The position numbers and the translations under genes were made by a program. The notes beneath the pieces were generated by a model. That model was not told where the DNA came from. It saw only the letters and a list, made by a program, of their open reading frames with translations, and did no database searches. From Croceibacterium segetis (GTDB lineage: Bacteria; Pseudomonadota; Alphaproteobacteria; Sphingomonadales; Sphingomonadaceae), in the NCBI RefSeq assembly GCF_011320115.1, contig NZ_JAANOZ010000003.1, positions 248,001 to 312,000 of the forward strand: a stretch of 64,000 bases of DNA. The letters run 5' to 3'. This document shows positions 8,444 through 16,214 of the stretch, one piece after another; the first letter of the stretch is position 1, and each line of letters opens with the position of its first letter.

Positions 8444-8854
8444 ATGAATCTCAAATTCGGTGTCCGCGGCGCTGCGCTCCTGTTGGTCGGCGTTCCTGCC
8501 TTGCCGGCACTCGCGCACCATTCGTTCGCGATGTTCGACAACACACGCTCCGTCACGCTGCACGGCAAGGTCACCGCGTACCAGTGGACGAACCCGCATT
8601 CGTATCTCGATATCGATGCCGACGACGGCAAGGGTGGGACCAAGCACTACACGATGGAGATGACGAGCCCGAACATGCTCCATCGCGGCGGCTGGAGCTC
8701 GCGCACGGTGAAACCGGGCGACGTCGTCACAGCCGTCATGTCCCCGCTCCGCGACGGACAATCGGGCGGCCTGCTGCTCGAGCTGACGCTCCCGAACGGG
8801 ACCAAGATGCTGCCCGGCGTGCCCAACGCCCAGCGCTACAAGATCACGTCATGA
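8444..8854 (+). CDS. DUF6152 family secreted protein
   Basis: A 136-residue exported protein. A signal peptide ends at ALAHHSF, and the mature chain starts HHSFAMFDN, the hallmark of DUF6152 proteins. It is followed by VTAYQWTNPHSYLDI and a TMEMTSPNMLHRGGWS stretch. The His-rich mature N-terminus could bind metal; no function is established that I know of. GGAGAGGAATCC precedes the ATG. It is the first gene of a three-gene, fully coupled set (ATGA with the next gene), which also encodes another secreted protein and a dienelactone hydrolase-like enzyme. Confidence 0.85.
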   Translation: MNLKFGVRGAALLLVGVPALPALAHHSFAMFDNTRSVTLHGKVTAYQWTNPHSYLDIDADDGKGGTKHYTMEMTSPNMLHRGGWSSRTVKPGDVVTAVMSPLRDGQSGGLLLELTLPNGTKMLPGVPNAQRYKITS

Positions 8855-9570
8855 GAGAGGCCATCCTTCTCGCGGCGCTGAGCCTTGCCACCGCGGCGTC
8901 GGCCGCCGACCATCCCGATTTCAGCGGCACGTGGGAGCGCTATCCGCCCCCGAACGAGAAGGCCGATCCGCGCTATGCGCCGACGCCGATCCCCGATCCG
9001 CCGCTCAAGCCCGAGTTCAAGGTCAAGTGGGACAGTGACCAGAAGAAGCTGCAGCAGCGCATCGAGGAAGGCCAGCCTGCGGGCGACAACTACGTCCATT
9101 GCATCCCCGACGGCATGCCGGCGATGATGATGGGCATGTTCCCGATGGAAGTGTTCCAGCGGGCCGAGCAGATCAACATCACCCAGGAAGCCTTCAACCA
9201 GACCCGGCGCATCTACATGAACCAGCCGCTGCCGAAGTGGGATACCGTCGATCCCAGCTTCTACGGCCAGTCGGTCGGCCACTGGGAAGGCGACACGCTG
9301 GTGGTCGAGACGACCGGCGTGAAGGACTACGTTACCTTCCGCTGGGCGCCGCATTCGGAATCGATGAAGATCACCGAACGGATCAGCCTTCTGGCGCCCG
9401 ACTACCTCAAGGACGAAGTCACGGTCGAGGACGATCACCTCGCCAACCCGTGGACCTGGGCGTGGACCTTCCGCCGGATGAAGGACTACAAGCTGCAGGA
9501 ATACGTGTGCGAGGATAACCGCGAATATGTCAGCGAAGATGGCAGCCAGCACCTTCGCATCGACAAGTGA
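8851..9570 (+). CDS. Secreted protein of unknown function partnered with DUF6152
   Basis: A 239-residue protein with a signal peptide (MREAILLAALSLATAASAA). The mature protein begins DHPDFSGTWERYPP; a PDFSGTW opening is common in secreted proteins that accompany DUF6152. A methionine run (GMPAMMMGMFPMEVFQ) and several aromatic beta-strand motifs (SVGHWEGDTLVVETTGV, WTWAWTFRRM) follow; the GHWEGDTLVVET pattern recurs in this poorly characterised group. The gene starts within the stop of the DUF6152 gene (ATGA), and its own TGA overlaps the next start, so the three proteins are probably needed together. Likely periplasmic; ligand or enzymatic role unknown. Confidence 0.78.
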   Translation: MREAILLAALSLATAASAADHPDFSGTWERYPPPNEKADPRYAPTPIPDPPLKPEFKVKWDSDQKKLQQRIEEGQPAGDNYVHCIPDGMPAMMMGMFPMEVFQRAEQINITQEAFNQTRRIYMNQPLPKWDTVDPSFYGQSVGHWEGDTLVVETTGVKDYVTFRWAPHSESMKITERISLLAPDYLKDEVTVEDDHLANPWTWAWTFRRMKDYKLQEYVCEDNREYVSEDGSQHLRIDK

Positions 9571-10268
9571 TGGAAACCGAGCGCGTTAGTTACAACGACG
9601 GCGAAACCGTCCTTACCGGGCTGGTCTATCGGACCGCGAGCAGCCCGCGGGCCGCGGTGCTGGTCTACCCGACGATCATGAACCAGCAGGGCGTGGTGCT
9701 CGACAAGGCGCAGTCGCTGGCCGAGCATGGCTACCTCACGTTCGTGGCCGATTTCTACGGGCGGAACCCGGAAAACTTCGAACAATCGCGCGAATTTGCT
9801 GCCGAAATTCGCCCGCAGCCGGAGGATTTCCGCCGCCGCATCCGCCAGGCCATTCGTTCGCTGGCCTCGCTGCGCGGCGCCGACGCCCTGCCCTTCGCTG
9901 CCATCGGTTTCTGCATGGGCGGCGGTGCGGTCCTCGAGCTGGCTCGCGAGGGCGCACCGCTCGAGGCCGTGGTGAGCTTCCACGGCCTGCTCGGCACCGA
10001 CCTACCGGCCGAACCGGGCGAGGTCACCGCGCGCATCCTTGTCTGCCATGGCGACGCCGATCCGCTGGTGCCGCGCAGCCAGGTGGTCAGTTTCTGGGAG
10101 GAAATGGACGCGGCCGGCGCCAACTGGCATTTCCATTCGTACAGCGGCGTGATGCACGGCTTCACGAACCCAGGGCCAGCACTCAATCCGGCTGTCGGCT
10201 ATGACGCCAGCGCCGACAGGCAGAGCTGGGCGGCGATGTTCGAACTGTTCGACGAGGTGTTCGGCTAA
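9570..10268 (+). CDS. Dienelactone hydrolase family alpha/beta hydrolase
   Basis: A 232-residue cytoplasmic alpha/beta hydrolase. The nucleophile elbow is GFCMGG with Cys115 in place of serine, as in dienelactone hydrolases. The acid is in CHGDADPLVP and the histidine in MHGF. The classical enzyme opens dienelactone in chlorocatechol breakdown, but most family members have other, unknown substrates, and no ring-cleavage genes are nearby. ATG at 9570 shares one base with the preceding TGA. The stop overlaps the convergent M23 gene by four bases (CTAA). Confidence 0.9.
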   Translation: METERVSYNDGETVLTGLVYRTASSPRAAVLVYPTIMNQQGVVLDKAQSLAEHGYLTFVADFYGRNPENFEQSREFAAEIRPQPEDFRRRIRQAIRSLASLRGADALPFAAIGFCMGGGAVLELAREGAPLEAVVSFHGLLGTDLPAEPGEVTARILVCHGDADPLVPRSQVVSFWEEMDAAGANWHFHSYSGVMHGFTNPGPALNPAVGYDASADRQSWAAMFELFDEVFG

Positions 10269-10891
10269 CCTTGCTTGCCTGTCAGCAGCGGGTACGGGTT
10301 GATCGAGGTGGCTGACTCGTACCACTTCGCATTCGGCGTCGTTTGCATGATCTCGAAGTGCAGGTGTGGTGCATCCGGACTGGCGTCGCCCGTCGAGCCG
10401 ACCGCGCCGAGCGTCTGGCCCTGGGCAACTCTTTGTCCTTCGTGCAGGCCGTCGGCGTAGCGATCGAGGTGGGCGTAGTAGAAGATCGTCGCGCGGTCGG
10501 GCGAGCGGACGTAGAGGGTGTTGCCCCCGGCATCCGAGCGGAACAGCTTCTCCACCGTGCCCGCCGCTGCCGCGACCACCGGCGTCCCGCGCGGGGCCAC
10601 GATATCGAGCGCCTCGTGCAAGCGCGATCCTCCGCCCCGTACATCTTCGAACGTGTCGACCAATTGCTCGGGCTTGACCCCGGCAACCGGGATTTGCAGG
10701 CCTTTCGAATTGGCCGTCGGTGACCGCACCGCAACCGTCGGCTCGCCGCCCGCACCCGTTGCCGCCAGCTGCGCCGCGGGGGCTCCCGACGGCACGGTGC
10801 GGGTAACCCACGCGCTGCCGAACAGGATCCACGCCGCCGAAGTGATCGTGGCGGTCGCGGCGATCGTCGAGAGGCGGTCGGCGAAGCGCAT
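10265..10891 (-). CDS. M23 family peptidase, membrane-anchored (LytM-type)
   Basis: A 208-residue protein with an N-terminal membrane anchor or uncleaved signal (residues 10-30), a short Ala/Gly-rich linker and a C-terminal peptidase_M23 domain. Zinc ligands are visible: H92 and D96 in LHEALD and H178 in the PHLHF motif (H176/H178). The domain cuts peptide bridges in peptidoglycan. Its start lies one base after the stop of the L,D-transpeptidase gene upstream, so a wall-crosslinking and a wall-cutting enzyme are made together. Confidence 0.9.
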   Translation of the reverse strand: MRFADRLSTIAATATITSAAWILFGSAWVTRTVPSGAPAAQLAATGAGGEPTVAVRSPTANSKGLQIPVAGVKPEQLVDTFEDVRGGGSRLHEALDIVAPRGTPVVAAAAGTVEKLFRSDAGGNTLYVRSPDRATIFYYAHLDRYADGLHEGQRVAQGQTLGAVGSTGDASPDAPHLHFEIMQTTPNAKWYESATSINPYPLLTGKQG

Positions 10892-10892
10892 G

Positions 10893-12122
10893 TCAGGCCT
10901 GGAAGACGACCTTGGTCTTGGTATCGATCATCTGCGCCAGGCGCGCGGCGTCCCAGTTGGTCAGCCGCACACAGCCGTGACTTTGTGTCCGGCCGATGGT
11001 CTGCGGCTCGGGCGTGCCGTGGATGCCGTAATGTTCCTTGGTAAGATCGATCCATACCACGCCAACCGGCCCGTTCGGTCCAGGGGGCAAGCGCTGCTTG
11101 GTGTCGTTGGCGCCGGCATCCCAGAACAGGTCCGGATTGTAATTGAAGTGCGGATTGCGGCTGATAGTCGTGATGCCCCAGGTCCCGAGCGGCAGGGGAT
11201 CATGCTGCGAACCGGTGGTGACGGTGAACGTCGCCACCAGCTTGCCGGCCTCGTCGTAACCCTTGAGCCACCCGCCCGACTTGTCGACCACGATCTTGCT
11301 GACGTGCGGCTGATCTGTGCCGACGCCCAGCGAGGCGAGCGTCGCCTGCCAGGTCTTGTCCTCCACCACCGCCGGGTCGATCCGGTCGGCACCGACGTTG
11401 GGAACGCGAACCAACTGGCCGGCATGGAAGCCCGGCTGTGCCGGTCCGTTCGAGGAGGAGGCCGCTGGAGTGAGAGAGGCGGCAGCGGTTGCGGCCGCCT
11501 TGGCATTTCCTTGCGCCGTGTTCGCGCCGCCTTGGGCAAGCGTCGGGCTCGCCATGCCCGCCGGTTGCCCGTTCGGGTTAAGCTGGTCGAGCACTTCCGA
11601 GGTCGTGTGAAACCGCTCGGCGAGACGTTCGTCGAGGCTCTCGTAGCCGAGCTCCTGCAGCTTCGCCTGGTCCTCCGGCTCCTTGGGGACCTTCTGGTAC
11701 TGCCGAGTGCCCCAGTCGTCCGGGATCTTCACCACGCGCGTGGCGGGAATGTTGTTCCACTGCCCGAGCGCCTGCTGGGTCGCCGGATCGAGCTTGCCGG
11801 TCACTTGCAGACCGTGAGCCTCCTGGAAGCCCTGGAGCGCGTTCTCGGTCGAGATGCCCATCTTGCCGTCGATCACCCCGGGGCCGAAGCCCTGGCGGTC
11901 GAGCACCACTTGCGCCTGCATGATCGGCCGCGACTGGGAATCGGGGATGTCGATCCGGGCTTGTTCGCCAGCGGCCGGGTCTTGCGAGGCCATGCTGTCG
12001 GCACCGTTTTGCGCCACGGCCACCGTGGCGGCCGCCGTCGGTTGCTGCCTGGTCTTGTCATGGTCGTTGGAGCCGCATGCGGCCAGCGCCATCAGCGCGA
12101 CGGCGGCGAGAACGGTACGCAT
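10893..12122 (-). CDS. L,D-transpeptidase lipoprotein (YkuD domain)
   Basis: A 409-residue envelope protein. A lipobox LAAC (Cys16) follows a short hydrophobic signal, so it is probably a lipoprotein. A peptidoglycan-binding-like repeat follows at about 65-125 (QVVLDRQGFGPGVIDG, GLQVTGKLDPATQQAL). Next come a LysM-like stretch (LAERFHTTSEVLDQLNPN), an Ala-rich linker and the C-terminal YkuD catalytic domain with HGT...SHGCVRL (catalytic Cys384). L,D-transpeptidases form 3-3 crosslinks or anchor proteins to the wall. The start has GGAG upstream. It is transcribed ahead of the M23 peptidase. Confidence 0.92.
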   Translation of the reverse strand: MRTVLAAVALMALAACGSNDHDKTRQQPTAAATVAVAQNGADSMASQDPAAGEQARIDIPDSQSRPIMQAQVVLDRQGFGPGVIDGKMGISTENALQGFQEAHGLQVTGKLDPATQQALGQWNNIPATRVVKIPDDWGTRQYQKVPKEPEDQAKLQELGYESLDERLAERFHTTSEVLDQLNPNGQPAGMASPTLAQGGANTAQGNAKAAATAAASLTPAASSSNGPAQPGFHAGQLVRVPNVGADRIDPAVVEDKTWQATLASLGVGTDQPHVSKIVVDKSGGWLKGYDEAGKLVATFTVTTGSQHDPLPLGTWGITTISRNPHFNYNPDLFWDAGANDTKQRLPPGPNGPVGVVWIDLTKEHYGIHGTPEPQTIGRTQSHGCVRLTNWDAARLAQMIDTKTKVVFQA

Positions 12123-12203
12123 GGGTCTGAAATCTCCGGTGGCGGGGCGCGGAACCGCCCCCTGTTCACCGGATCAACGAGTTAGCGCGGCAAAATATCC
12201 GCC

Positions 12204-14171
12204 TCAGGCGACCTTCTCTGCCTCGATACGGGTCCAGCGATAGGCGTACCACGCGAACGCGACGAGAGCCACGAGCGCGATCAGTTGGGCGGCCGGCGCA
12301 AAATTCTCATTTACGAGGATAAGGGGATTTTCGCCGAAAATGCCTACCAGACCCGTGGTCGCGAGGCCGGCAAGGCTCTCGCCGACGATCAGACCCGTGG
12401 CCAGCAGCACTCCGCTGCGCTTCATGAACTCCGGCCGCGTGGTGCGGTCGGCGCGCTTGTCCCAGAAGTGCCCGACGAAGGCGCCGATCGCGGTAATCAG
12501 GATCAGCGAGATCGGCAGGTACATGCCCATCGCCACGCCGAGCGGCGGCAGGCGCAGGCCCTTGCCGTTCGTCCTCGCGCGCACGCCGAGCCATTCGTCG
12601 ATGACGATGACCACGCCGATGATCGCCGCCCCGTAACCGAGCAGGTCCCAGCGAAGCGTTCCGCCGAGCACGCCCTGCGCCAGCGAAGAGATCAGCGAAG
12701 CTTGCGGCGCCGGGAGCGAGCCAGGGCCGGCATTGGGCGCGCCGGCAAAGCCCATCGTCGTGTTGAGCAGGTTGAGCACCGGCGGGATAACCAGGCTGCC
12801 GCAAGCAATGCCGATCACTAGCGCCACCTGCTGCTTCCACGGCGTCGAGCCGACGAGATAGCCGGTCTTGAGGTCCTGCAGGTTGTCGTTGGCGACGAGG
12901 GCGATGCCGAACACGAAGGAGGTGGCGAACAGGGCGAAGGCGACCAGCGCCTTAGTGTCGGCGTCCGAATGGTGCCCGGGGAACAGCAGCATGACCATGA
13001 TCGAGGCGACGATGATCGACAGGATGCCGACGCCCGAAACCGGGCTGTTCGACGTGCCGACGAGCCCGGCCATATAGCCGGTTACCGCCGCCACCACCGC
13101 GCCGATCGCAAGCACGAAGACCAAAGTTGCGGTGATCGCCACGCCGAAGTTGGCCGCGACCGGTCCGCCCTGGACGAAGGTCCACAGCATCCAGGCGATC
13201 GGCAGCAGCGCAATGAGCAGGGTGCCGTAGACGATGGAGCCCGGAAGGTCGCGCTCGGTAATGTCTATGACCTCGCCGCCTTTGCGCGCGCGCGATGTGG
13301 CCGCGATGCCGGCGAGCCCTTCGGCGATCGGTTTGACGAGCTTGAGCATCGTCCAGATCGCCGCGACGGCAATCGCGCCGGCGCCGATGAAGCGCACCTG
13401 GGTTGAGAAGATCGTGCCGACGAAGTCCTCGACCGAGCCCGTGACGCCGGCCGCGGCGGTCATCCACGGCAGCAGGATGCCCCACGAGATCACCGTGCCG
13501 ACGAGGAGCGCGATGCCGGCGGAAAGCCCGATCAGGTGGCCGATTGCAAGCAGCCCGAGCGAGGTGGTGGAGGCAACTCCGGTCGCGCCCGCGCCGACGC
13601 GGAAGAAACGCGAAATCTCGGCCGCGGCCAACCCGAACGCGATGAGCACCGCCAGCACCACGCTGACAAGCCCGCCGAAGACCATCGTCCTGAGGCCAAA
13701 GCGGCTCTCCGCCGCGCCTTCTGCGGTCGCGCCGCCCACCCTGAGCACTTCGGCACCGGCGATCCCTTCGGGGTACGGCAGGGGCGAATTGACGACCAGC
13801 GCGCGGCGCAGCGGCACCGACATCATCACGCCCATCGTCCCGCCGATGAAGCACAGGGCAACGGTCGTCCAATAGGGGAAGCTCGTCCACCAGCCGACCA
13901 TGATCAGCCCGGGAATGATGAAGATGATCGTCGCTACCGCCCCGGCCGCGCTGCAGATCGTCTGCGTGATGTTGTTCTCGACCAGGCTGTTGTCGGAGAA
14001 GTTGCGCAGCAGCGCCATCGAGATCACCGCCGCGGGCAGTGCGGTCGAGAACGTCAGGCCGACGCGCAGCCCGAAATAGACGTTGGCCGCGGTGAACAGG
14101 AAGGTCAGCGATCCGCCCAGCAGAATCGCGCGCAGCGTAAGCTCGCGGACGGGCGTCGTGGCGGTGGTCAT
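12204..14171 (-). CDS. OPT family oligopeptide transporter
   Basis: A 655-residue inner-membrane protein with about sixteen hydrophobic helices, fitting the OPT superfamily. N-terminal features such as LTLRAILLGGSLTFLFTAANVYFGLRVGLTF and the conserved PYPEGIAGAEVL loop identify the bacterial OPT group. Members move small peptides or metal-chelates, driven by protons; the substrate here is not evident. GGAGAG lies upstream of the ATG. The flanking 81-base gap to the L,D-transpeptidase gene and the 72-base gap to thiE suggest separate transcription or a loose operon. Confidence 0.93.
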   Translation of the reverse strand: MTTATTPVRELTLRAILLGGSLTFLFTAANVYFGLRVGLTFSTALPAAVISMALLRNFSDNSLVENNITQTICSAAGAVATIIFIIPGLIMVGWWTSFPYWTTVALCFIGGTMGVMMSVPLRRALVVNSPLPYPEGIAGAEVLRVGGATAEGAAESRFGLRTMVFGGLVSVVLAVLIAFGLAAAEISRFFRVGAGATGVASTTSLGLLAIGHLIGLSAGIALLVGTVISWGILLPWMTAAAGVTGSVEDFVGTIFSTQVRFIGAGAIAVAAIWTMLKLVKPIAEGLAGIAATSRARKGGEVIDITERDLPGSIVYGTLLIALLPIAWMLWTFVQGGPVAANFGVAITATLVFVLAIGAVVAAVTGYMAGLVGTSNSPVSGVGILSIIVASIMVMLLFPGHHSDADTKALVAFALFATSFVFGIALVANDNLQDLKTGYLVGSTPWKQQVALVIGIACGSLVIPPVLNLLNTTMGFAGAPNAGPGSLPAPQASLISSLAQGVLGGTLRWDLLGYGAAIIGVVIVIDEWLGVRARTNGKGLRLPPLGVAMGMYLPISLILITAIGAFVGHFWDKRADRTTRPEFMKRSGVLLATGLIVGESLAGLATTGLVGIFGENPLILVNENFAPAAQLIALVALVAFAWYAYRWTRIEAEKVA

Positions 14172-14243
14172 CTCAGCGGCTCTCCCCAGCTCGGCTCAAC
14201 GAAGGTCTGCACGATTATTGCGCGCAGGGAAACGATCTTTGCG

Positions 14244-14879
14244 TCAACCCGGGGCTTTGGCAATCGCCTCATGGAATGCGCGCACGGCCTCGGCCTCATC
14301 GCCCTTCCACACCGCCCCGCAAACGGCGAGGAAATCGGCTCCCGCGGTCACCAGCGGTCCGCAGTTCTGCGGGGTAATCCCTCCTATGGCCACGCAGGGA
14401 ATCTCGAAGACTTCCTGCCACCGGCTAAGCAATTCGAGGTCAGGCCGATGCTCGCTGGCCTTGGTTTCGCTCGGAAAGAAGCTGCCGAAAGCGACGTAGT
14501 CGGCCCCCGCCTCGCCCGCCTCCATCGCCAGATGCACGCTCGCATGGCAAGTGACGCCGATCTGCGCGTCGCGGCCCAGTTCTTCACGCGCGTCGCGCAC
14601 GTCGCCGTCGTCCTGCCCAAGGTGGACGCCGTCAGCCTTGAGCCGCTTGGCCAGCGCGATCGAATCGTTGACGATGAAGGCGACGTCGTGGCGCGCGCAG
14701 ATCTCCTGCAGCGGCTCGGCGAGCCGCGCGGCCTCGTGCTGCTCTACGCCCTTCACGCGGAACTGGAACGCCGCTACCGGCCCCGCCGCCAGTGCGCGTT
14801 CGAGCCGCGCGGGGAAATCGCCGCCGACGTCGAGCGGCGAGATGAGGTACAGCTGGCAGCGGGGGTTATCGGCAGGCAT
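14244..14879 (-). CDS. thiE: Thiamine phosphate synthase
   Basis: A 211-residue TIM-barrel enzyme that joins the pyrimidine pyrophosphate (HMP-PP) and thiazole phosphate to make thiamine phosphate. Motifs: FQFRVKG for the pyrophosphate pocket, IVNDSIALAKRLKADGVHLGQDD (the ND...DGVHLGQ signature), TCHAS, DYVAFGSFFPSETK and VAIGGITPQN. The order and length match ThiE. No TPP riboswitch is visible in front of it. The TenI-like paralogue is an alternative, but the HMP-PP motifs favour ThiE. Confidence 0.87.
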   Translation of the reverse strand: MPADNPRCQLYLISPLDVGGDFPARLERALAAGPVAAFQFRVKGVEQHEAARLAEPLQEICARHDVAFIVNDSIALAKRLKADGVHLGQDDGDVRDAREELGRDAQIGVTCHASVHLAMEAGEAGADYVAFGSFFPSETKASEHRPDLELLSRWQEVFEIPCVAIGGITPQNCGPLVTAGADFLAVCGAVWKGDEAEAVRAFHEAIAKAPG

Positions 14880-14930
14880 CGCGCGGTTCCGTAGAGCGCC
14901 GTGCCCCGTCCGCCAAGCGTGCTCGCAATA

Positions 14931-14985
14931 GTGAAGGTGTGACTTGACTATTTGTTGCTCTTTTTTAGTGAAGCCATCACTTCAC
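14931..14985 (+). promoter_or_regulatory. Two operator-like palindromes upstream of the SRPBCC-ArsR operon
   Basis: Site 1 (14931-14948) reads GTGAAG-6-CTTGAC and site 2 (14968-14985) reads GTGAAG-6-CTTCAC, the same arms with the same six-base spacer. Site 1 overlaps a TTGACT that could be a -35 box (14944-14949) and site 2 sits about where a -10 box would be. Such an arrangement fits repression by the ArsR-type regulator encoded by the second gene. The promoter boxes are inferred. Confidence 0.45.
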
Positions 14986-14999
14986 CAATGGAGATTCGC

Positions 15000-15458
15000 A
15001 TGACCGTCCACGACACTTTCGTGATCGAACGACATTTCCCGCACAGCCGCGATCGCCTCTACCGCGCGCTGTCCGACCCCGAGCTCAAGGCGCGTTGGTA
15101 CTCGGCCGAGCGCACGGGCGTGATGAAGTTTGAAATGGACTTCCGTCCCGGTGGCCTCGAACGCCAGCATTACACGCTCGGCGAAGACACGCCGTTTCCC
15201 GGCGCCGTGATCGTCAACGAAGGCCGCATCGAAGATATTCGCGAAGGCGAACGCATCGTCGTCAGCAGCAGCACCGACTTCGCCGGCAACCGCATCTCGA
15301 CCGCGCTGATCACTTACGACCTGAGCGACAATGGCGACGGCTGCAAACTCACGTTGACGCACCAGGCGGCGTTCTACGAAAACGCCGACGGGCCACAAAT
15401 GCGCCGCGGCGGGTGGGAAACGCTGCTCGACGTGCTCGAACGGTCGCTGGCATCGTGA
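15000..15458 (+). CDS. SRPBCC / AHSA1 domain protein
   Basis: A 152-residue START-like (SRPBCC) protein of the activator-of-Hsp90-homologue type. Seen: IERHFPHSRDRLYRALSDPELKARWYS near the N-terminus and GGWETLLDVLERSL at the end, both typical. These proteins hold a hydrophobic pocket; ligands are mostly unknown. ATG 15000 was chosen because GGAG ends seven bases upstream, over an in-frame ATG four codons earlier. The last codon overlaps the GTG of the ArsR gene (GTGA). SRPBCC-ArsR pairs are common; the SRPBCC protein may sense the inducer or respond to it. Confidence 0.9.
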   Translation: MTVHDTFVIERHFPHSRDRLYRALSDPELKARWYSAERTGVMKFEMDFRPGGLERQHYTLGEDTPFPGAVIVNEGRIEDIREGERIVVSSSTDFAGNRISTALITYDLSDNGDGCKLTLTHQAAFYENADGPQMRRGGWETLLDVLERSLAS

Positions 15459-15787
15459 CTTCCGAGGCCGCCGCGCTGTTCGACGCGATGGGCGATCCCA
15501 CGCGACGGGCGATGGTGTCGCTGATGGCGCGAGGTCCGGCGAGCGTTTCCGCGCTCGCTGACCCGCTTGGGATCACCGTGACGGCAGTCGGCCAGCACTT
15601 GCGCGTGCTCGAACAGGCCGGGCTGGCCTGTTCGGAGAAGCGCGGCCGCACGCGCTATTGCCGGATTCGTCCTGAAGGACTCGACTCGATCGAAGCCTGG
15701 ACCCGGCAGGTCCGCCGCGAATGGGAAGCCCGGCTCGAACGCCTCGGCGACATGCTCGACGAGATGGGGCCCCAAGCGGGCCGTTGA
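15455..15787 (+). CDS. ArsR family transcriptional regulator
   Basis: A 110-residue winged-helix repressor with the ArsR layout: FDAMGDPTRRAMVSLMARGPASVSALADPLGITVTAVGQHLRVLEQAGL covers helices 1-4 including the recognition helix (TAVGQHLRVLE). The wing follows (CSEKRGRTRYCRI). No ELCVCDL metal site is present, so it is not an arsenic sensor; it belongs to the subgroup paired with SRPBCC proteins. GTG start at 15455, overlapping the SRPBCC stop. It probably binds the two palindromes at 14931-14985 and represses its own operon. Confidence 0.9.
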   Translation: MTSEAAALFDAMGDPTRRAMVSLMARGPASVSALADPLGITVTAVGQHLRVLEQAGLACSEKRGRTRYCRIRPEGLDSIEAWTRQVRREWEARLERLGDMLDEMGPQAGR

Positions 15788-15824
15788 TGCGTTGATGCAT
15801 AATCGACAGACCGGAGACATGCCG

Positions 15825-16214
15825 ATGATCAAGGCTTCCGCCGCCCTCGCCCTGGCCGCCCTGCCCCTTGCCGGTTGCGCGACACTTTTCGGCTCGGGCG
15901 CGAACTCGGTCCACACCCTGGCGCTTGGACAAACGGGCAATTTCGGACCGGTCAACCTGACTCCGATCAGCGTCGAGGAAGACAGCCGCTGCCCCACGGC
16001 CGTGCAATGCATCTGGGCCGGACAGGTGCGCCTGAAGGTGCTGGTCGAGCCCGCCGGTGCCGATCACGCGGTGTTCGCAACGCTTGGGCAACCCCTTGGA
16101 GTCGACGGAGGCACGCTGCTGCTCGAACAGGTCAGCCCACAACGCGGCTCGACGGCACAAATTCCGCCCAGCCATTACAGCTTCACCCTCCGCTACACGC
16201 CCCAGACTCGGTAG
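15825..16214 (+). CDS. Small lipoprotein of unknown function
   Basis: A 129-residue exported protein. The signal peptide ends in LPLAGC, a clear lipobox, so the mature protein should be lipid-anchored at its cysteine. The mature part contains VEEDSRCPTAVQCIWAGQ, a motif (DSRCP...C-WAG) that I recognise as recurrent in small bacterial secreted proteins without a known role, with two cysteines that could be bridged. The ATG at 15825 is favoured over ATGs at 15819 and upstream because GGAG stands eight bases away. Its 3' end overlaps the convergent EEP gene by 22 bases. Confidence 0.74.
   Translation: MIKASAALALAALPLAGCATLFGSGANSVHTLALGQTGNFGPVNLTPISVEEDSRCPTAVQCIWAGQVRLKVLVEPAGADHAVFATLGQPLGVDGGTLLLEQVSPQRGSTAQIPPSHYSFTLRYTPQTR

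Noticed and set aside
10518-12185. Long plus-strand frame (555 codons) across the L,D-transpeptidase
   Set aside because: Antisense to a lipoprotein with a complete YkuD motif; no recognisable domain.
14880-14999. TPP riboswitch for thiE
   Set aside because: No CUGAGA-type thi box on the thiE-proximal minus strand; the palindromes there are better explained as ArsR operators.
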